Positions 54,472-63,500 of a DNA stretch of 64,000 nucleotides are shown piece by piece (within the stretch, counting starts at the first letter, position 1; every line of letters begins with the position of its first letter). The position numbers were made by a program, and so were the translations under genes. A model generated the notes under the pieces. It had not been told where the DNA came from, did not search any database, and saw only the letters and a program-made list of their open reading frames with translations. The DNA is from a bacterium (GTDB lineage: Bacteria > Patescibacteriota > Saccharimonadia > Saccharimonadales > Saccharimonadaceae). The stretch spans positions 112,981 to 176,980 of the forward strand of contig JAUIFG010000001.1 in assembly GCA_030429445.1 (NCBI GenBank). Reading direction: 5' to 3'.

Positions 54472-57267
54472 CTAGTACCACGATGTATACAAAATATCGT
54501 TGTTTAGATAGAACGCATCGCTATAATTTGCTGCAGGTGCATTATCTAGATCTGTACAGTCAGTACCGCCAGATAGCGATCCATCGACAGAACAAATCAT
54601 TGTCCAGGCGCGGAAGTTAGTGAGCATTTCACTTTGCTCGGTGCATTTTTTGCCCGTGTACCAATCTTGGTCGGCAGAGGCGCCCTCGGTTATGGATGCA
54701 TAGCCGGCAACTGGATAGCGCTGGTAAGGGTCACCACTATCGCGTGGACTAATTGGTTCGATGCCCGCCGCTTTGTCCTCTAGCCTATCTCGTTGTTGCT
54801 CTTTGGATAATTCTTTATATTGGACATGCATTGCGCTTCTGCCCCATGGATCTTGCCTGTTGACGCAATATTGGAGGAATTTATCGTATTCGCTGTTCGG
54901 TGTTGCGCGTCCAGTAGATTCGTCTATATAGGGCTTGTTGGCTACGGCGGTAACCTCTGCCAGCTGTCGCCCTACATTCAAGGAATCACCACCAAATTCA
55001 GGGTCGGTTTGAGCCAGTCGTTGTGTTAATTCTTCAATTTTTTCCTGGTATTCGTCAGAGTGGGTATCGGTCATATAGTCTATAACACTATCAATCTGCG
55101 CTGCGAGTTCGAGTCGGCTAAAGCTGTATCGTACATTACAGGCAGTGTCGGCCATAATAAGGATAGCGAGGTATTCAGGATCAGGACATGATAGTCGAAG
55201 TGGATTGAAAGGGTTTGGTTGTAGGTAGTAAATTGCATTTGCATTTGGATTGAGTCTGTTTATGCCATCCGAAACCAGAGACATAACATTGGCGACTGTT
55301 GCGAATAACGGAGCCTTTTCGTCGTAAACAGGTGTTAATTTTCGCATGATTGAACCGATGAACGAGAATTTATTGTAGGGATCAAACGGGTTCTTGCGAG
55401 CGTTATAGCGAGCTACTTCTTCGTAATCTTTTTCAACATCTTTTTGATGAGCCAGATATTCTGCCATAAAGAGTGCATTACTTGGCATCATACCTCGCGA
55501 CATTGCCATGTCACCGAGGATTTGACCTGTACCCGCGAACAACGCATCACTGGCAGCGACACCCTTTGTCTGAGAGGTAAACAAGAGTGAAGTGGCGTTT
55601 GCCCATGCGAGGGAGTTTGCACCAAATATAGCGGCCACGATGGGCGAAAGTGTTTCTGCTGTTACCTTGAGCGAGGGTTGAATGATGTATTCACCCCGTT
55701 GTCTTCTTTCCTTGTCATCATAATGTGGTGGAGGGCATGTCTCGTGTGCAACTTCTAGCGCACCCTCCAGGGTACCCTGGAATCCGGGTGTTGCGCTGGC
55801 CTCGATTTGTGGGTAGCAGGCTGTATCGAGATCTTTTTTTATTGCAGCATGATTGGCAAGTGTCTCACCACCCAAGCAATACTCGCGGTCGCCACCAGCG
55901 AGATTGAGAGGTGGCATTACTAGTTGACCCGGAACATTTGATGCGGTGCCTTGTGCCGCCGCCGAGGCCATTATTTGCGACCATGCGGGAGTAAGGGCGG
56001 CAATTAAGTCAAAGGTGTCGAGATAGAACAATAATCCGTATATCGAAGGAATCGGTAATTCTCCGAAAACAATTGATTGATACATGGTCGAGTCGGTTGC
56101 GTTTGGTCCGTTATAGCCACCAAACGTACTCTGGGCAAGTTTGCTGGCGAGCACATTTGTTGGTATTTCTTCGGCAACTCCTGCCTTGATTGCATCAGCG
56201 GCCTTGAGGTATTGCATAGCGAACCGCGCAACAGTAGCTGCCTTTGCAGACTTTGCATTATTTGTGACTGCCTTTCCGAACGAATACCATGCGCACTGAA
56301 GCCCTACGAACGAGTTAGCCTGGAGTGCTAGTGGCTGCATGAAGAGTTGTAGTTGAGCGAGTGATACGGGGTTGCTCAGAGCGCCCAGGCTAATACCATT
56401 CTTTGGATCGGGTCTACCATAAAGATCAATACCACCACCATTGCGAACCGCCTTGTCGAACGACTTATTAACGGCCTGCTCGGTGCTTCCACTGACAGTT
56501 GGGCTTTTTGTCATGTTGTACCGTTGTTTTATAACCTGTCTATATCGTGCATCCATGAAAAAGCTAGATTTTGGATTGAACACACTATAAACAAGCGACT
56601 TGTTTGCGCTACTCAGGTTGGCGTACAAAAACAGCATGTCACCGGTCGCAATAAGCCCCGGGCTTTGGATCGGTGGAATAATTGCGGTAACCTGATATCG
56701 CTCCTCGGGTAAATCATTGTTCCCTACCTGGTCGTCCAAGTTGTCTTCTGAAACCTTTTGCCCAAGTACCGTAAAGCCTTGTTTCTCAAATGCCTGTTTT
56801 TGGGCTCGGCTCATCGTCGATAACTTGCACTTGATCGATTCCTTATCGCCACAATTACTACGGCCAATTTTGTAGTTCATGATTTTTTTGTAGTAAGTAT
56901 CGAGTGCAATTGTTGCGTCGGCAAGGTCGTTGGTATACATCTCTTTGATATTGACGAGGAGAATATTGGGCGCAAAGACAGAGCTGTACCAGACACCGAT
57001 AATAATAAAGACAGCAACAAACGCTATAGGAGATCCGCGACGTAACTTGCCAGCATGACGACCTGCAAATCGAAAGACACCCTTTCTATCACTTTTTCCG
57101 GCTGTCTTCTTTTTTACTTCACCCTTCCAGTTTGTGTCAGGAGTGGATTCCTGAGATTTTACATCGGAATTTTTTTCGGATTCGCTACCCTCTTTTTTTC
57201 GGTTGAACTTAGTTTCGTAATCCGACTCGGCTACTGTTCGGTCTGCCGGATTTAACCGGTCGGCCAT
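54472..57267 (-). CDS. giant T4SS-associated membrane protein, copy B without peptidase
   Basis: 931 residues. The first 75 residues are charged and cytoplasmic; the membrane segment is near 80-103 ('PIAFVAVFIIIGVWYSSVFAP'), followed by 'NILLVNIKEMYTNDLADATIAL' and 'CGDKESIKCKLSTMS', which parallel the same region in the 984-residue protein at 40254-43208. The long outer part has several hydrophobic stretches and many cysteines but ends without an M23 domain. Its start shares a base with the stop of the second VirB6-like gene, repeating the pairing of the main operon. Likely an alternative wall-spanning subunit. Confidence 0.75.
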   Translation of the reverse strand: MADRLNPADRTVAESDYETKFNRKKEGSESEKNSDVKSQESTPDTNWKGEVKKKTAGKSDRKGVFRFAGRHAGKLRRGSPIAFVAVFIIIGVWYSSVFAPNILLVNIKEMYTNDLADATIALDTYYKKIMNYKIGRSNCGDKESIKCKLSTMSRAQKQAFEKQGFTVLGQKVSEDNLDDQVGNNDLPEERYQVTAIIPPIQSPGLIATGDMLFLYANLSSANKSLVYSVFNPKSSFFMDARYRQVIKQRYNMTKSPTVSGSTEQAVNKSFDKAVRNGGGIDLYGRPDPKNGISLGALSNPVSLAQLQLFMQPLALQANSFVGLQCAWYSFGKAVTNNAKSAKAATVARFAMQYLKAADAIKAGVAEEIPTNVLASKLAQSTFGGYNGPNATDSTMYQSIVFGELPIPSIYGLLFYLDTFDLIAALTPAWSQIMASAAAQGTASNVPGQLVMPPLNLAGGDREYCLGGETLANHAAIKKDLDTACYPQIEASATPGFQGTLEGALEVAHETCPPPHYDDKERRQRGEYIIQPSLKVTAETLSPIVAAIFGANSLAWANATSLLFTSQTKGVAASDALFAGTGQILGDMAMSRGMMPSNALFMAEYLAHQKDVEKDYEEVARYNARKNPFDPYNKFSFIGSIMRKLTPVYDEKAPLFATVANVMSLVSDGINRLNPNANAIYYLQPNPFNPLRLSCPDPEYLAILIMADTACNVRYSFSRLELAAQIDSVIDYMTDTHSDEYQEKIEELTQRLAQTDPEFGGDSLNVGRQLAEVTAVANKPYIDESTGRATPNSEYDKFLQYCVNRQDPWGRSAMHVQYKELSKEQQRDRLEDKAAGIEPISPRDSGDPYQRYPVAGYASITEGASADQDWYTGKKCTEQSEMLTNFRAWTMICSVDGSLSGGTDCTDLDNAPAANYSDAFYLNNDILYTSWY

Positions 57268-59414
57268 TACTTACCATCCTTGTCTTCGTTCTTTTCTTGT
57301 TCATTAGGGTCTTCGTGACCTAGAATGTCTTGCCTGTTGCGTGCTTCGTCAAGGTCTCTTTCTGCGTCAAAGATATATTTCTGTGCTCGTGCCTTTGCTT
57401 TTTCTTCAGTGCCACTTATTGGTGGCTGGGTCACGTTGTCTGGTGGTTGCTGTATTGAGTTTTGACCAAGCAACGAAGACGCGTCAACCTGTACGGGTAT
57501 TGCAACAACTGGCGTAGGCTGTTGAGGCGCTGAACTTCCACTAACGATGTTTTCATTTTGAGCAATTTGTGGAGCCTTGTAGCCGACAACTGGTGCGGAT
57601 GGCTGAACGCTTCCGCCAGTTGCACCACCACTAGAACTACCTCCATTGCCAGCTGCTGGTGCACCAGCGCTGAATTTGCGTTCACTGTCTTTGGATTGAT
57701 GACCCTGTTTGCGGTTCAGTTGGCTAAACAGATCTTTTGCCGTAACATGATTTTCCTGCTCATTATTTCCAATAATTTCCTTTACATTTTCTTTCGTATT
57801 TTCCTTTGCGGTACCTTGTTCTTGTCTCTCTTTTTTAGCAACATCCTTGCCAAAATTATTTGATTCGTTGTTCTCGTTATTCTCGGTGTTTTCATCCCCT
57901 TCTCCGACCGGGTTGCCAAGATCGAGACCCTTAGCATCTGCATTGAGCGAGGCACTTTCTTGTTTGTCGCGTTGTTTCGACTCTTCTTCGCCTGTTACCA
58001 CATCAACGTCAGAAGACAACGGTTCGCCAAATAGATTTTGTGATGGTGTTGGCTGTGGTTGATTGGTAGTTTTTGGCTTGTTGACCTCGTCGCCACTAGC
58101 TGTAATGCTACCGCTAGTCAAAACACTACCACCAGGGGATCCGCGCCGTCGCTTGTGCGAGTATGCTTGTCGACGATTGGGGTTTTCGCCTCCGTACATT
58201 TTTTTGATATTTTGAGCGCCCATCGTCGCCTTGCCTGTGACGCGGGCTTCTTTGTCATCACTACCTCCACGTCGACCCTTGACTGCCGCAGTTAATCGTG
58301 AACCGGCAGCGCTCATGATAGATGACATATTCTTGAATAAAAACCATACTCCAAGGAGGGGTAATACAGCGGCAGCGGCAGCAGTCGAATCAACAATTGC
58401 ACTGCCCGATCCACCATTCCTTGATAGATAACCATCATTACTGACGCGATAGTTGGCATCGTTCGTTCCAACGCTGACGATTGTTGCACTGACGATTTGC
58501 CCAGCACCGAGTAGCAGCGCAATGATTGGGTATAAAAGAAGCAGCTGGAGGAACAACCGGACGCCTTGTGTAAAAAAGCGCTCAAGGTTTGGTAGTAAAT
58601 AGGCAACAAACAGGACGGGTGATACCAAGATGAGCATTGCTATCACAGTTTTGCGCATAATTAGGACAAGCAGCATTGCGGCGCTAATGGTGGCAACAGA
58701 TATAATTACCGCTGCAACTGGCGTCAAGAGAACCCAAGCGACACCCGCTTTTTGCATAACTGCCGCTGTTATGGTGGTAAGGGTTCCATCTTGGTATGCA
58801 CTACCTTGTTTGCCAATAGGCATGATTGTATTGCCGACACGATCAGCAATACCCACTAATATGCTAATCAGCGAATCACCTATGATGTTTGATATGTCTA
58901 TCAAAATAACACACAAAAAATACGACACATTCACGGCAATTGCGGCGATGATGAGTCGAGGTAATAGCCTTTTGATGCTGTAACCGCCGGACCCCTTTCC
59001 AGATATTTGAGAATACACTAGCACCATAAAAGCAACTACAAATGCAGCATTGGCAATGGTACGCATCACCTCCCACGCCTTGTAGGTGCCACTGTCGTTC
59101 GAGGCGATGGCATAGTCTACTCTAAGGAAGTTTTGGTTCATATAAGAAAAACCGTAGTCGGCAAGTTTTGCGATTGAACGCATAGTCGGACATATCACCC
59201 ACCCGACTGTTTCGATTGCACAACTGGACAGACCATTGGTGAAGGAGCCACCAAGGGAGAGTAAGTCACCGACTCCCTGCGCTTGTGCCGGTCGAGCCAT
59301 GAATGGTGTCATAACCATCATGACGGCAATGAATGTACCCAACAAAAATAATGCCCCACGCCGAAGATTTGCGTGCAGAACCTCGGTCAGACGTTTCGAC
59401 CAGCGCTGCATCAT
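57267..59414 (-). CDS. VirB6/TrbL-like polytopic membrane protein, copy B
   Basis: 715 residues with a first hydrophobic segment at about 20-45 and six or more further ones up to about 370. 'KRLLPRLIIAAIAVNVSYFLCVILIDISNIIGD' is nearly the same as in copy A (47076-49247). The C-terminal 340 residues are different: hydrophilic, rich in Asn, Glu, Gln and Ser, probably disordered. AAAAGGG lies six bases before the ATG, and a TTGACA-17-GATACT promoter drives it. It is cotranscribed with the giant protein copy B. Confidence 0.83.
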   Translation of the reverse strand: MMQRWSKRLTEVLHANLRRGALFLLGTFIAVMMVMTPFMARPAQAQGVGDLLSLGGSFTNGLSSCAIETVGWVICPTMRSIAKLADYGFSYMNQNFLRVDYAIASNDSGTYKAWEVMRTIANAAFVVAFMVLVYSQISGKGSGGYSIKRLLPRLIIAAIAVNVSYFLCVILIDISNIIGDSLISILVGIADRVGNTIMPIGKQGSAYQDGTLTTITAAVMQKAGVAWVLLTPVAAVIISVATISAAMLLVLIMRKTVIAMLILVSPVLFVAYLLPNLERFFTQGVRLFLQLLLLYPIIALLLGAGQIVSATIVSVGTNDANYRVSNDGYLSRNGGSGSAIVDSTAAAAAVLPLLGVWFLFKNMSSIMSAAGSRLTAAVKGRRGGSDDKEARVTGKATMGAQNIKKMYGGENPNRRQAYSHKRRRGSPGGSVLTSGSITASGDEVNKPKTTNQPQPTPSQNLFGEPLSSDVDVVTGEEESKQRDKQESASLNADAKGLDLGNPVGEGDENTENNENNESNNFGKDVAKKERQEQGTAKENTKENVKEIIGNNEQENHVTAKDLFSQLNRKQGHQSKDSERKFSAGAPAAGNGGSSSGGATGGSVQPSAPVVGYKAPQIAQNENIVSGSSAPQQPTPVVAIPVQVDASSLLGQNSIQQPPDNVTQPPISGTEEKAKARAQKYIFDAERDLDEARNRQDILGHEDPNEQEKNEDKDGK

Positions 59415-59424
59415 ATACCCTTTT

Positions 59425-59462
59425 AGTATCTGTTATTGCGCTTGTGCTGTCAATGATATAAT
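59425..59462. promoter_or_regulatory. overlapping divergent promoters for VirB6-like copy B and the 59474 gene
   Basis: Minus strand: TTGACA (59453-59448), 17-base spacer, GATACT (59430-59425), then an AAAAGGG ribosome-binding site. Plus strand: TATAAT at 59457-59462, 11 bases before the ATG at 59474, with TTGCGC (59436-59441) as a possible -35. The plus-strand -35 falls inside the minus-strand spacer, so the two polymerases should compete. Confidence 0.65.
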
Positions 59463-59473
59463 CAAGAGTAAGT

Positions 59474-60454
59474 ATGCAACCAGAACAGCAAACTCAAACC
59501 CCTCAGACCAGTTCGAATGTCCCGGATTATTTGGGTATGGAGCCGATTAATAATCAAAAACCAAAGAGGGTAAACAAGATTTTTGGTGTACTTGTCGGAC
59601 TGATAATAATTGCATTGGTTGGTTTGGGAGGGCTATTTGGTTGGTCGTGGTTACAGGGTGAATCTGAAAGGCAATTCTATCTAGCGATAGAAAATACAAT
59701 GCGTGCAGAAATTGTATCAAGAACTCTCACCCAGACCAATCATGATCCAAGCAGTCTACTGTCTGTCATGGCCATATCCGATTTTTCGACCGAAGGGACT
59801 TCGAAGAGTAGCGTTGAGTTCGATTTTTCCTACATGCTTCCTAGTAAAAAAACCTTTCGCCTAATAGGTGCTGAAAAGGTACTAAACGAGGACGGTGTAT
59901 TATTTAGCTTGTCTAAATATCCTGACATAGTGTACACAAAAAATATCGAAAAAGACCTATGGTATTCAATGTCAAACGATGACGATGAATCTATGGAGAT
60001 TTATGATCCGCTTGATTTGCGATATGTAAAAAACACATTTATTCCCGGAATTCCCGTAGGCATAGTCTCTGGCGATGGAGTCGTGAGCCTTATGAAGACA
60101 AGCAAAACATTCAATATTGTTAGTCGAGACAGTGAAGTTATAGACGGAAAGCAGGCTCACGTATTTGTGCTCTCATCTACCTACTCAAAGCTAAAGGAGC
60201 TCGATAATAAAATTGCGTCTATCACTAAGTTGTCCGCAGATTCAATATTTGCAAAGAATGGCAAGAACACCGTAAGTTATAAGTTGTGGGTTGATGATGC
60301 AACGAACAGAATCGTAAAAGCGAGGGTTGATACAAAAACAAGCTTAGGTGCTGACATTGCAACCTACGAAGTCAATGTTACCTATCCGTCCACATCTTCA
60401 ATAACTGAACCGGACTTAATAAACAGCTTAAGTTCTGAAGAGACAAAGTCATGA
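59474..60454 (+). CDS. membrane-anchored protein of unknown function
   Basis: 326 residues. A Gln/Pro-rich cytoplasmic tail of 32 residues is followed by one membrane segment at about 36-58 and a 265-residue outer domain of mostly beta character without cysteines ('DGKQAHVFVLSSTYSKL', 'VSYKLWVDDATNRIVKARV'). The outer part recalls lipid- or lipoprotein-binding half-barrels of the LolA/LppX kind, but this is only a resemblance in layout. It leads the plus-strand pilin region. Confidence 0.62.
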   Translation: MQPEQQTQTPQTSSNVPDYLGMEPINNQKPKRVNKIFGVLVGLIIIALVGLGGLFGWSWLQGESERQFYLAIENTMRAEIVSRTLTQTNHDPSSLLSVMAISDFSTEGTSKSSVEFDFSYMLPSKKTFRLIGAEKVLNEDGVLFSLSKYPDIVYTKNIEKDLWYSMSNDDDESMEIYDPLDLRYVKNTFIPGIPVGIVSGDGVVSLMKTSKTFNIVSRDSEVIDGKQAHVFVLSSTYSKLKELDNKIASITKLSADSIFAKNGKNTVSYKLWVDDATNRIVKARVDTKTSLGADIATYEVNVTYPSTSSITEPDLINSLSSEETKS

Positions 60455-60491
60455 GAAGTGCAGATAGTAACTTGCGCTACGGATACCCTGA

Positions 60492-60497
60492 TATAGT
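60492..60497 (+). promoter_or_regulatory. -10 box ahead of the pilin array
   Basis: TATAGT ends seven bases before the ATG of a six-codon open frame at 60505. Possible -35 element ACTTGC at 60470-60475 (16-base spacer). Predicts a leaderless start at the mini-frame. Confidence 0.5.
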
Positions 60498-60504
60498 TGT
60501 AACA

Positions 60505-60525
60505 ATGAATTGGCGAAAGAAATGA
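60505..60525 (+). CDS. six-codon leader open reading frame coupled to the first pilin gene
   Basis: ATG to TGA encodes MNWRKK. Its stop overlaps the ATG of the 407-residue pilin gene (ATGA), and its own ATG lies at leaderless distance from TATAGT. The neighbouring in-frame TTG at 60510 would be the alternative start of the pilin gene. It could exist only to bring ribosomes to the pilin start. Confidence 0.35.
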   Translation: MNWRKK

Positions 60526-61742
60526 GCTCGATATACGCAATCATTGCTAGATTGATTCAATGCACAGCAGTTGTCATAATAGCTAGCTTCTTCTACGGAT
60601 TTTTTACGAGTACGCCTATATATGCTGCAACGTGTGATAAGGATGATCAAATAATCACAGCGCCAACGGATTCAAATGGTAATAATTGTTTCGACTCCAT
60701 CTATAGCGAAATAACTGAACAATATGAATCTTCATTGTCTCTGGATGATTTTACAAGCGCAATTCAGGCATGTGAGTCAACCAGCGGGGATATACTTGCA
60801 GATTATCATCATGCTACAAACCAGGGTAATTGTGCCAATGCCATGCTTTCATGTTTTCATGCTGTCGTGGATACGCGTGCTTGCGTTGACAAGGAGGCAT
60901 TGTCATATGTAGCATCCTGTTCGAATAATGGAGTTGTTGGCTATGGTGGTGATTGTGGTTTGGACCAAGCGATTGATGTTGCAAATAGAAACAATCCTGG
61001 CGATGGGCCGGATGATTTTGATGACAATAATGCAATTATGGAAGCTAGGCGTGATGATTTTTTGGCTACGCAAAAGGCAAAGTGTCAGGAGGCGGCGGCC
61101 AGCCAAACAACGCCATCCTCTAGGCTCACGGCTCAGACAGACTGCGAGAACCAAAACGAGGATTTGTTTAATGAATGCTACTCAAAATTACAGGGTGACA
61201 ATGCATATATATCAAATACACAAGTCGCGTCACTTAACGACTGTATTATTAGAGGTGCCAAGAATGCTGATCAATGCGGGCGCTTAGGGGGCAAATGGAG
61301 CACTGATGGCCAGCCAGATGGACAGGGTGTTTGTGTAAATCCGACTCAGAACGGTCAGGAGGGTACTACTGAAGATGATGAATCGCCTGACAAAGAAGCG
61401 GAATGCCCAAAAACAGACGCTGACGACAACTGTGTGGGCATTAAATCCGTAAGCAATAGATGTGGCGAGGCGAACGTTAATATTCTTGCATGCGGCTCTG
61501 CTGGCGGCAACGTAGCGTTGAATAATATTCTCAAAATCGGTGTCATCATACTATCAATCATCGTTGGTATTGCCGCGGTTGGTGGTTTGGCATGGGCATC
61601 GATACTCTATTCAAAGGCAGAAGAAAACGAAGGAAGTGTGTCCGAAGCAAAGACATTGATACAAAACATCGTTGTAGGACTGATACTATACGTATTGCTC
61701 GTTGCATTAATAAACTGGCTAGTACCAGGAGGAGTATTCTAA
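60522..61742 (+). CDS. pilin-like T4SS protein with large Cys-rich ectodomain
   Basis: 406 residues from the ATG at 60522. A signal peptide (up to about 'PIYAA') is followed by some 290 residues with about twenty cysteines in a loose 'C...AC..' pattern and an Asp/Glu/Gln-rich spacer. The C-terminal 80 residues are a VirB2-like pilin: 'LNNILKIGVIILSIIVGIAAVGGLAWASILYS' then a short polar loop and 'LIQNIVVGLILYVLLVALINWLVPGG'. The other pilin genes here are only 110-155 residues, so this one may be a tip or adhesin subunit. Its stop overlaps the next ATG (TAATG). Confidence 0.78.
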   Translation: MSSIYAIIARLIQCTAVVIIASFFYGFFTSTPIYAATCDKDDQIITAPTDSNGNNCFDSIYSEITEQYESSLSLDDFTSAIQACESTSGDILADYHHATNQGNCANAMLSCFHAVVDTRACVDKEALSYVASCSNNGVVGYGGDCGLDQAIDVANRNNPGDGPDDFDDNNAIMEARRDDFLATQKAKCQEAAASQTTPSSRLTAQTDCENQNEDLFNECYSKLQGDNAYISNTQVASLNDCIIRGAKNADQCGRLGGKWSTDGQPDGQGVCVNPTQNGQEGTTEDDESPDKEAECPKTDADDNCVGIKSVSNRCGEANVNILACGSAGGNVALNNILKIGVIILSIIVGIAAVGGLAWASILYSKAEENEGSVSEAKTLIQNIVVGLILYVLLVALINWLVPGGVF

Positions 61743-62197
61743 TGTTTAAAAAAATATCGCTAGGTATGATGAGCATCGCAACACTGTTGTTAATGAGTAC
61801 AACACCGGTGCAGGCCCAAAGTTTTTGGGAAACAATCTTTGGTGGTGGCAGTAGCAGTGGCGGTACTGGAGGCGGTTGTGGCGATACAAAGACACACCTC
61901 GTGGGTTGTGATGGCAAAACTGGCGCTGAAGCCATTGGCGAAATTATCAGAATAACACTCATTGTCATGACAACATTAATTGGTATTATGGCGACCGGTG
62001 CACTTGCCTATGCCGGCATATTATATGCGAGTGCACGTGATGATAAAGAAAAGGTCAGCCAAGCTATAGGTATAATACGCAATGTTGTCGTAGGGCTGCT
62101 GCTGTATGTCCTGACCATAGCAATCATAGGCTGGTTGATCCCAGGTAGTGTCATAGAAGCTCCACCACCGAGTGATTCAAACGGGACATCGGGCTAA
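61742..62197 (+). CDS. VirB2-like T4SS pilin
   Basis: 151 residues from the ATG at 61742, which overlaps the preceding stop; the longer open frame from 61592 lies inside the previous gene. Signal peptide to about 'PVQAQ', a Gly/Ser-rich stretch with two cysteines, then two membrane segments ('IIRITLIVMTTLIGIMATGALAYAGILY' and 'IIRNVVVGLLLYVLTIAIIGWLIPG') with the polar loop 'SARDDKEKVSQAIG'. The end 'GWLIPG' parallels 'NWLVPGG' in the gene before it, so they are close paralogues. Confidence 0.82.
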   Translation: MFKKISLGMMSIATLLLMSTTPVQAQSFWETIFGGGSSSGGTGGGCGDTKTHLVGCDGKTGAEAIGEIIRITLIVMTTLIGIMATGALAYAGILYASARDDKEKVSQAIGIIRNVVVGLLLYVLTIAIIGWLIPGSVIEAPPPSDSNGTSG

Positions 62198-62236
62198 TAT
62201 GAATTGGTTGATAGTGGGGCGCATGGTAGAATAAGC

Positions 62237-62698
62237 ATGATGAAACGGTTTGTCGCTACTCTTTCGGTTATTGCCATCACGTTTGTGGCGAGCTTGTCTC
62301 TTGTGCCAGCGACAACGGTTTCTGCCGCTGTCGGCAAGCCATGTCCCAATCAAAACGTTTTTTTGCCCAGCTGGTATGACAATATGTGCGTTAGCGAGAC
62401 TAATCCAAACATAGTCTCGCCCAACGAGAGTGGCAGTGGTGATGCGGGTACAACAGGCAGTAACATTGGTGCATGGTTAGCGCAAATTGCGATAAACCTC
62501 GTTACCCTATTGTTGACCGTTGTGGGCTATGTATCGTTAGCCTACGTTATTTACGGAGGGTTCAAATACATGACATCTGGCGACAATAGTAGCGGTACTC
62601 AGGCTGCACGCAAGACAATCACAAACGCACTGATTGGATTGGTAATATCGATAATGGCAGTGGCAATCGTTAAATTTGTGACAGGAGTGTTTGGATAG
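62237..62698 (+). CDS. VirB2-like T4SS pilin
   Basis: 153 residues from the ATG at 62237 (a second ATG follows directly). Signal peptide to about 'TTVSAA', two cysteines in 'CPNQNVFLPSWYDNMC', a Ser/Gly spacer, then the pilin pair of helices: 'IAINLVTLLLTVVGYVSLAYVIYGGFKYMTSGD' and 'TITNALIGLVISIMAVAIVKFV'. The 'GGFKYMTSG' loop matches 'GGIRYATSNG' of the following genes. Confidence 0.8.
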   Translation: MMKRFVATLSVIAITFVASLSLVPATTVSAAVGKPCPNQNVFLPSWYDNMCVSETNPNIVSPNESGSGDAGTTGSNIGAWLAQIAINLVTLLLTVVGYVSLAYVIYGGFKYMTSGDNSSGTQAARKTITNALIGLVISIMAVAIVKFVTGVFG

Positions 62699-62699
62699 C

Positions 62700-63053
62700 A
62701 TGGAATGTAGTGGCTGGTTTGCTTGGCTTTGTGGCGGTAGCAGTGGCGGTAATACTTCGACCGACATCAAAATTTCGCAAAGCGATTTGGGATTGGGTGG
62801 TGCACCGACAACTATCGGTGGCGGTGAGGTTGGAGCTATTCTGAACCTGGTTTATATAGTGGCGGGTATGACGGCAATCATCATTATCATCATCGGTGGC
62901 ATTCGTTATGCAACCAGTAACGGTGATAGCAATGGGATTCAATCCGCAAAGAATACAATCATGTACGCAGTCATTGGCTTGATAGTTGTCATCGTTGCTG
63001 CGGCAATAACGAACTTTGTCTTAGAAGTTGTAGCAAGGGGGAATACAACATGA
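62700..63053 (+). CDS. VirB2-like T4SS pilin without signal peptide
   Basis: 117 residues from the ATG at 62700; a TTG at 62691 is an alternative start overlapping the previous gene. Unlike its neighbours it has no cleavable signal: it begins MECSGWFAWLCGGSSGG. The core 'IIGGIRYATSNGDSNGIQSAKN' between two hydrophobic helices is the T4SS-pilin pattern (I recall PF18895). It overlaps the next gene by four bases (ATGA). Confidence 0.78.
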   Translation: MECSGWFAWLCGGSSGGNTSTDIKISQSDLGLGGAPTTIGGGEVGAILNLVYIVAGMTAIIIIIIGGIRYATSNGDSNGIQSAKNTIMYAVIGLIVVIVAAAITNFVLEVVARGNTT

Positions 63054-63472
63054 AACGTATATTCAAAACCACATTTATTGGCATTGTACTCGCTGTTAGC
63101 CTATTAGCTACTCCGCTTGCTCAACAAGTGTCAGCAGTTGATGTAATTGGGCGATCGTGTGCTGGTGCAGGCAGTAGTGCAGGTGGAGGAGGAGCAACGG
63201 CCGGAAGTGGTTCGCCTCTTTGTGACGCGGCAAACGACGAGAACGAAACCGTTCCTGTGTTGGTGAAAAATATCGTCAATCTACTACTCGTCATACTGGG
63301 CTTTATATCTGTCATCATGATTATTATCGGCGGTATTCGTTACACGACCAGTAATGGTGATGCCAATAACACAAAATCAGCCAAAGATACGATACTTTAT
63401 TCCGTAGTTGGTCTGGTAGTGGCTATATTGGCATATGCAATAGTAAATTTTGTCCTCGGCTTTTTTACATAA
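63050..63472 (+). CDS. VirB2-like T4SS pilin
   Basis: 140 residues. Signal peptide to about 'QQVSA', then 'GRSCAGAGSSAGGGG' and 'SPLCDAAND' with two cysteines, then the two helices flanking 'IIGGIRYTTSNGDANNTKSA'. Very similar to the pilin at 63501 in the loop and second helix ('DTILYSVVGLVVAILAYAIVNFVLGF'). Confidence 0.83.
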   Translation: MKRIFKTTFIGIVLAVSLLATPLAQQVSAVDVIGRSCAGAGSSAGGGGATAGSGSPLCDAANDENETVPVLVKNIVNLLLVILGFISVIMIIIGGIRYTTSNGDANNTKSAKDTILYSVVGLVVAILAYAIVNFVLGFFT

Positions 63473-63500
63473 ATAGTAGGCAGAGACTAAAAGGAGGAAT

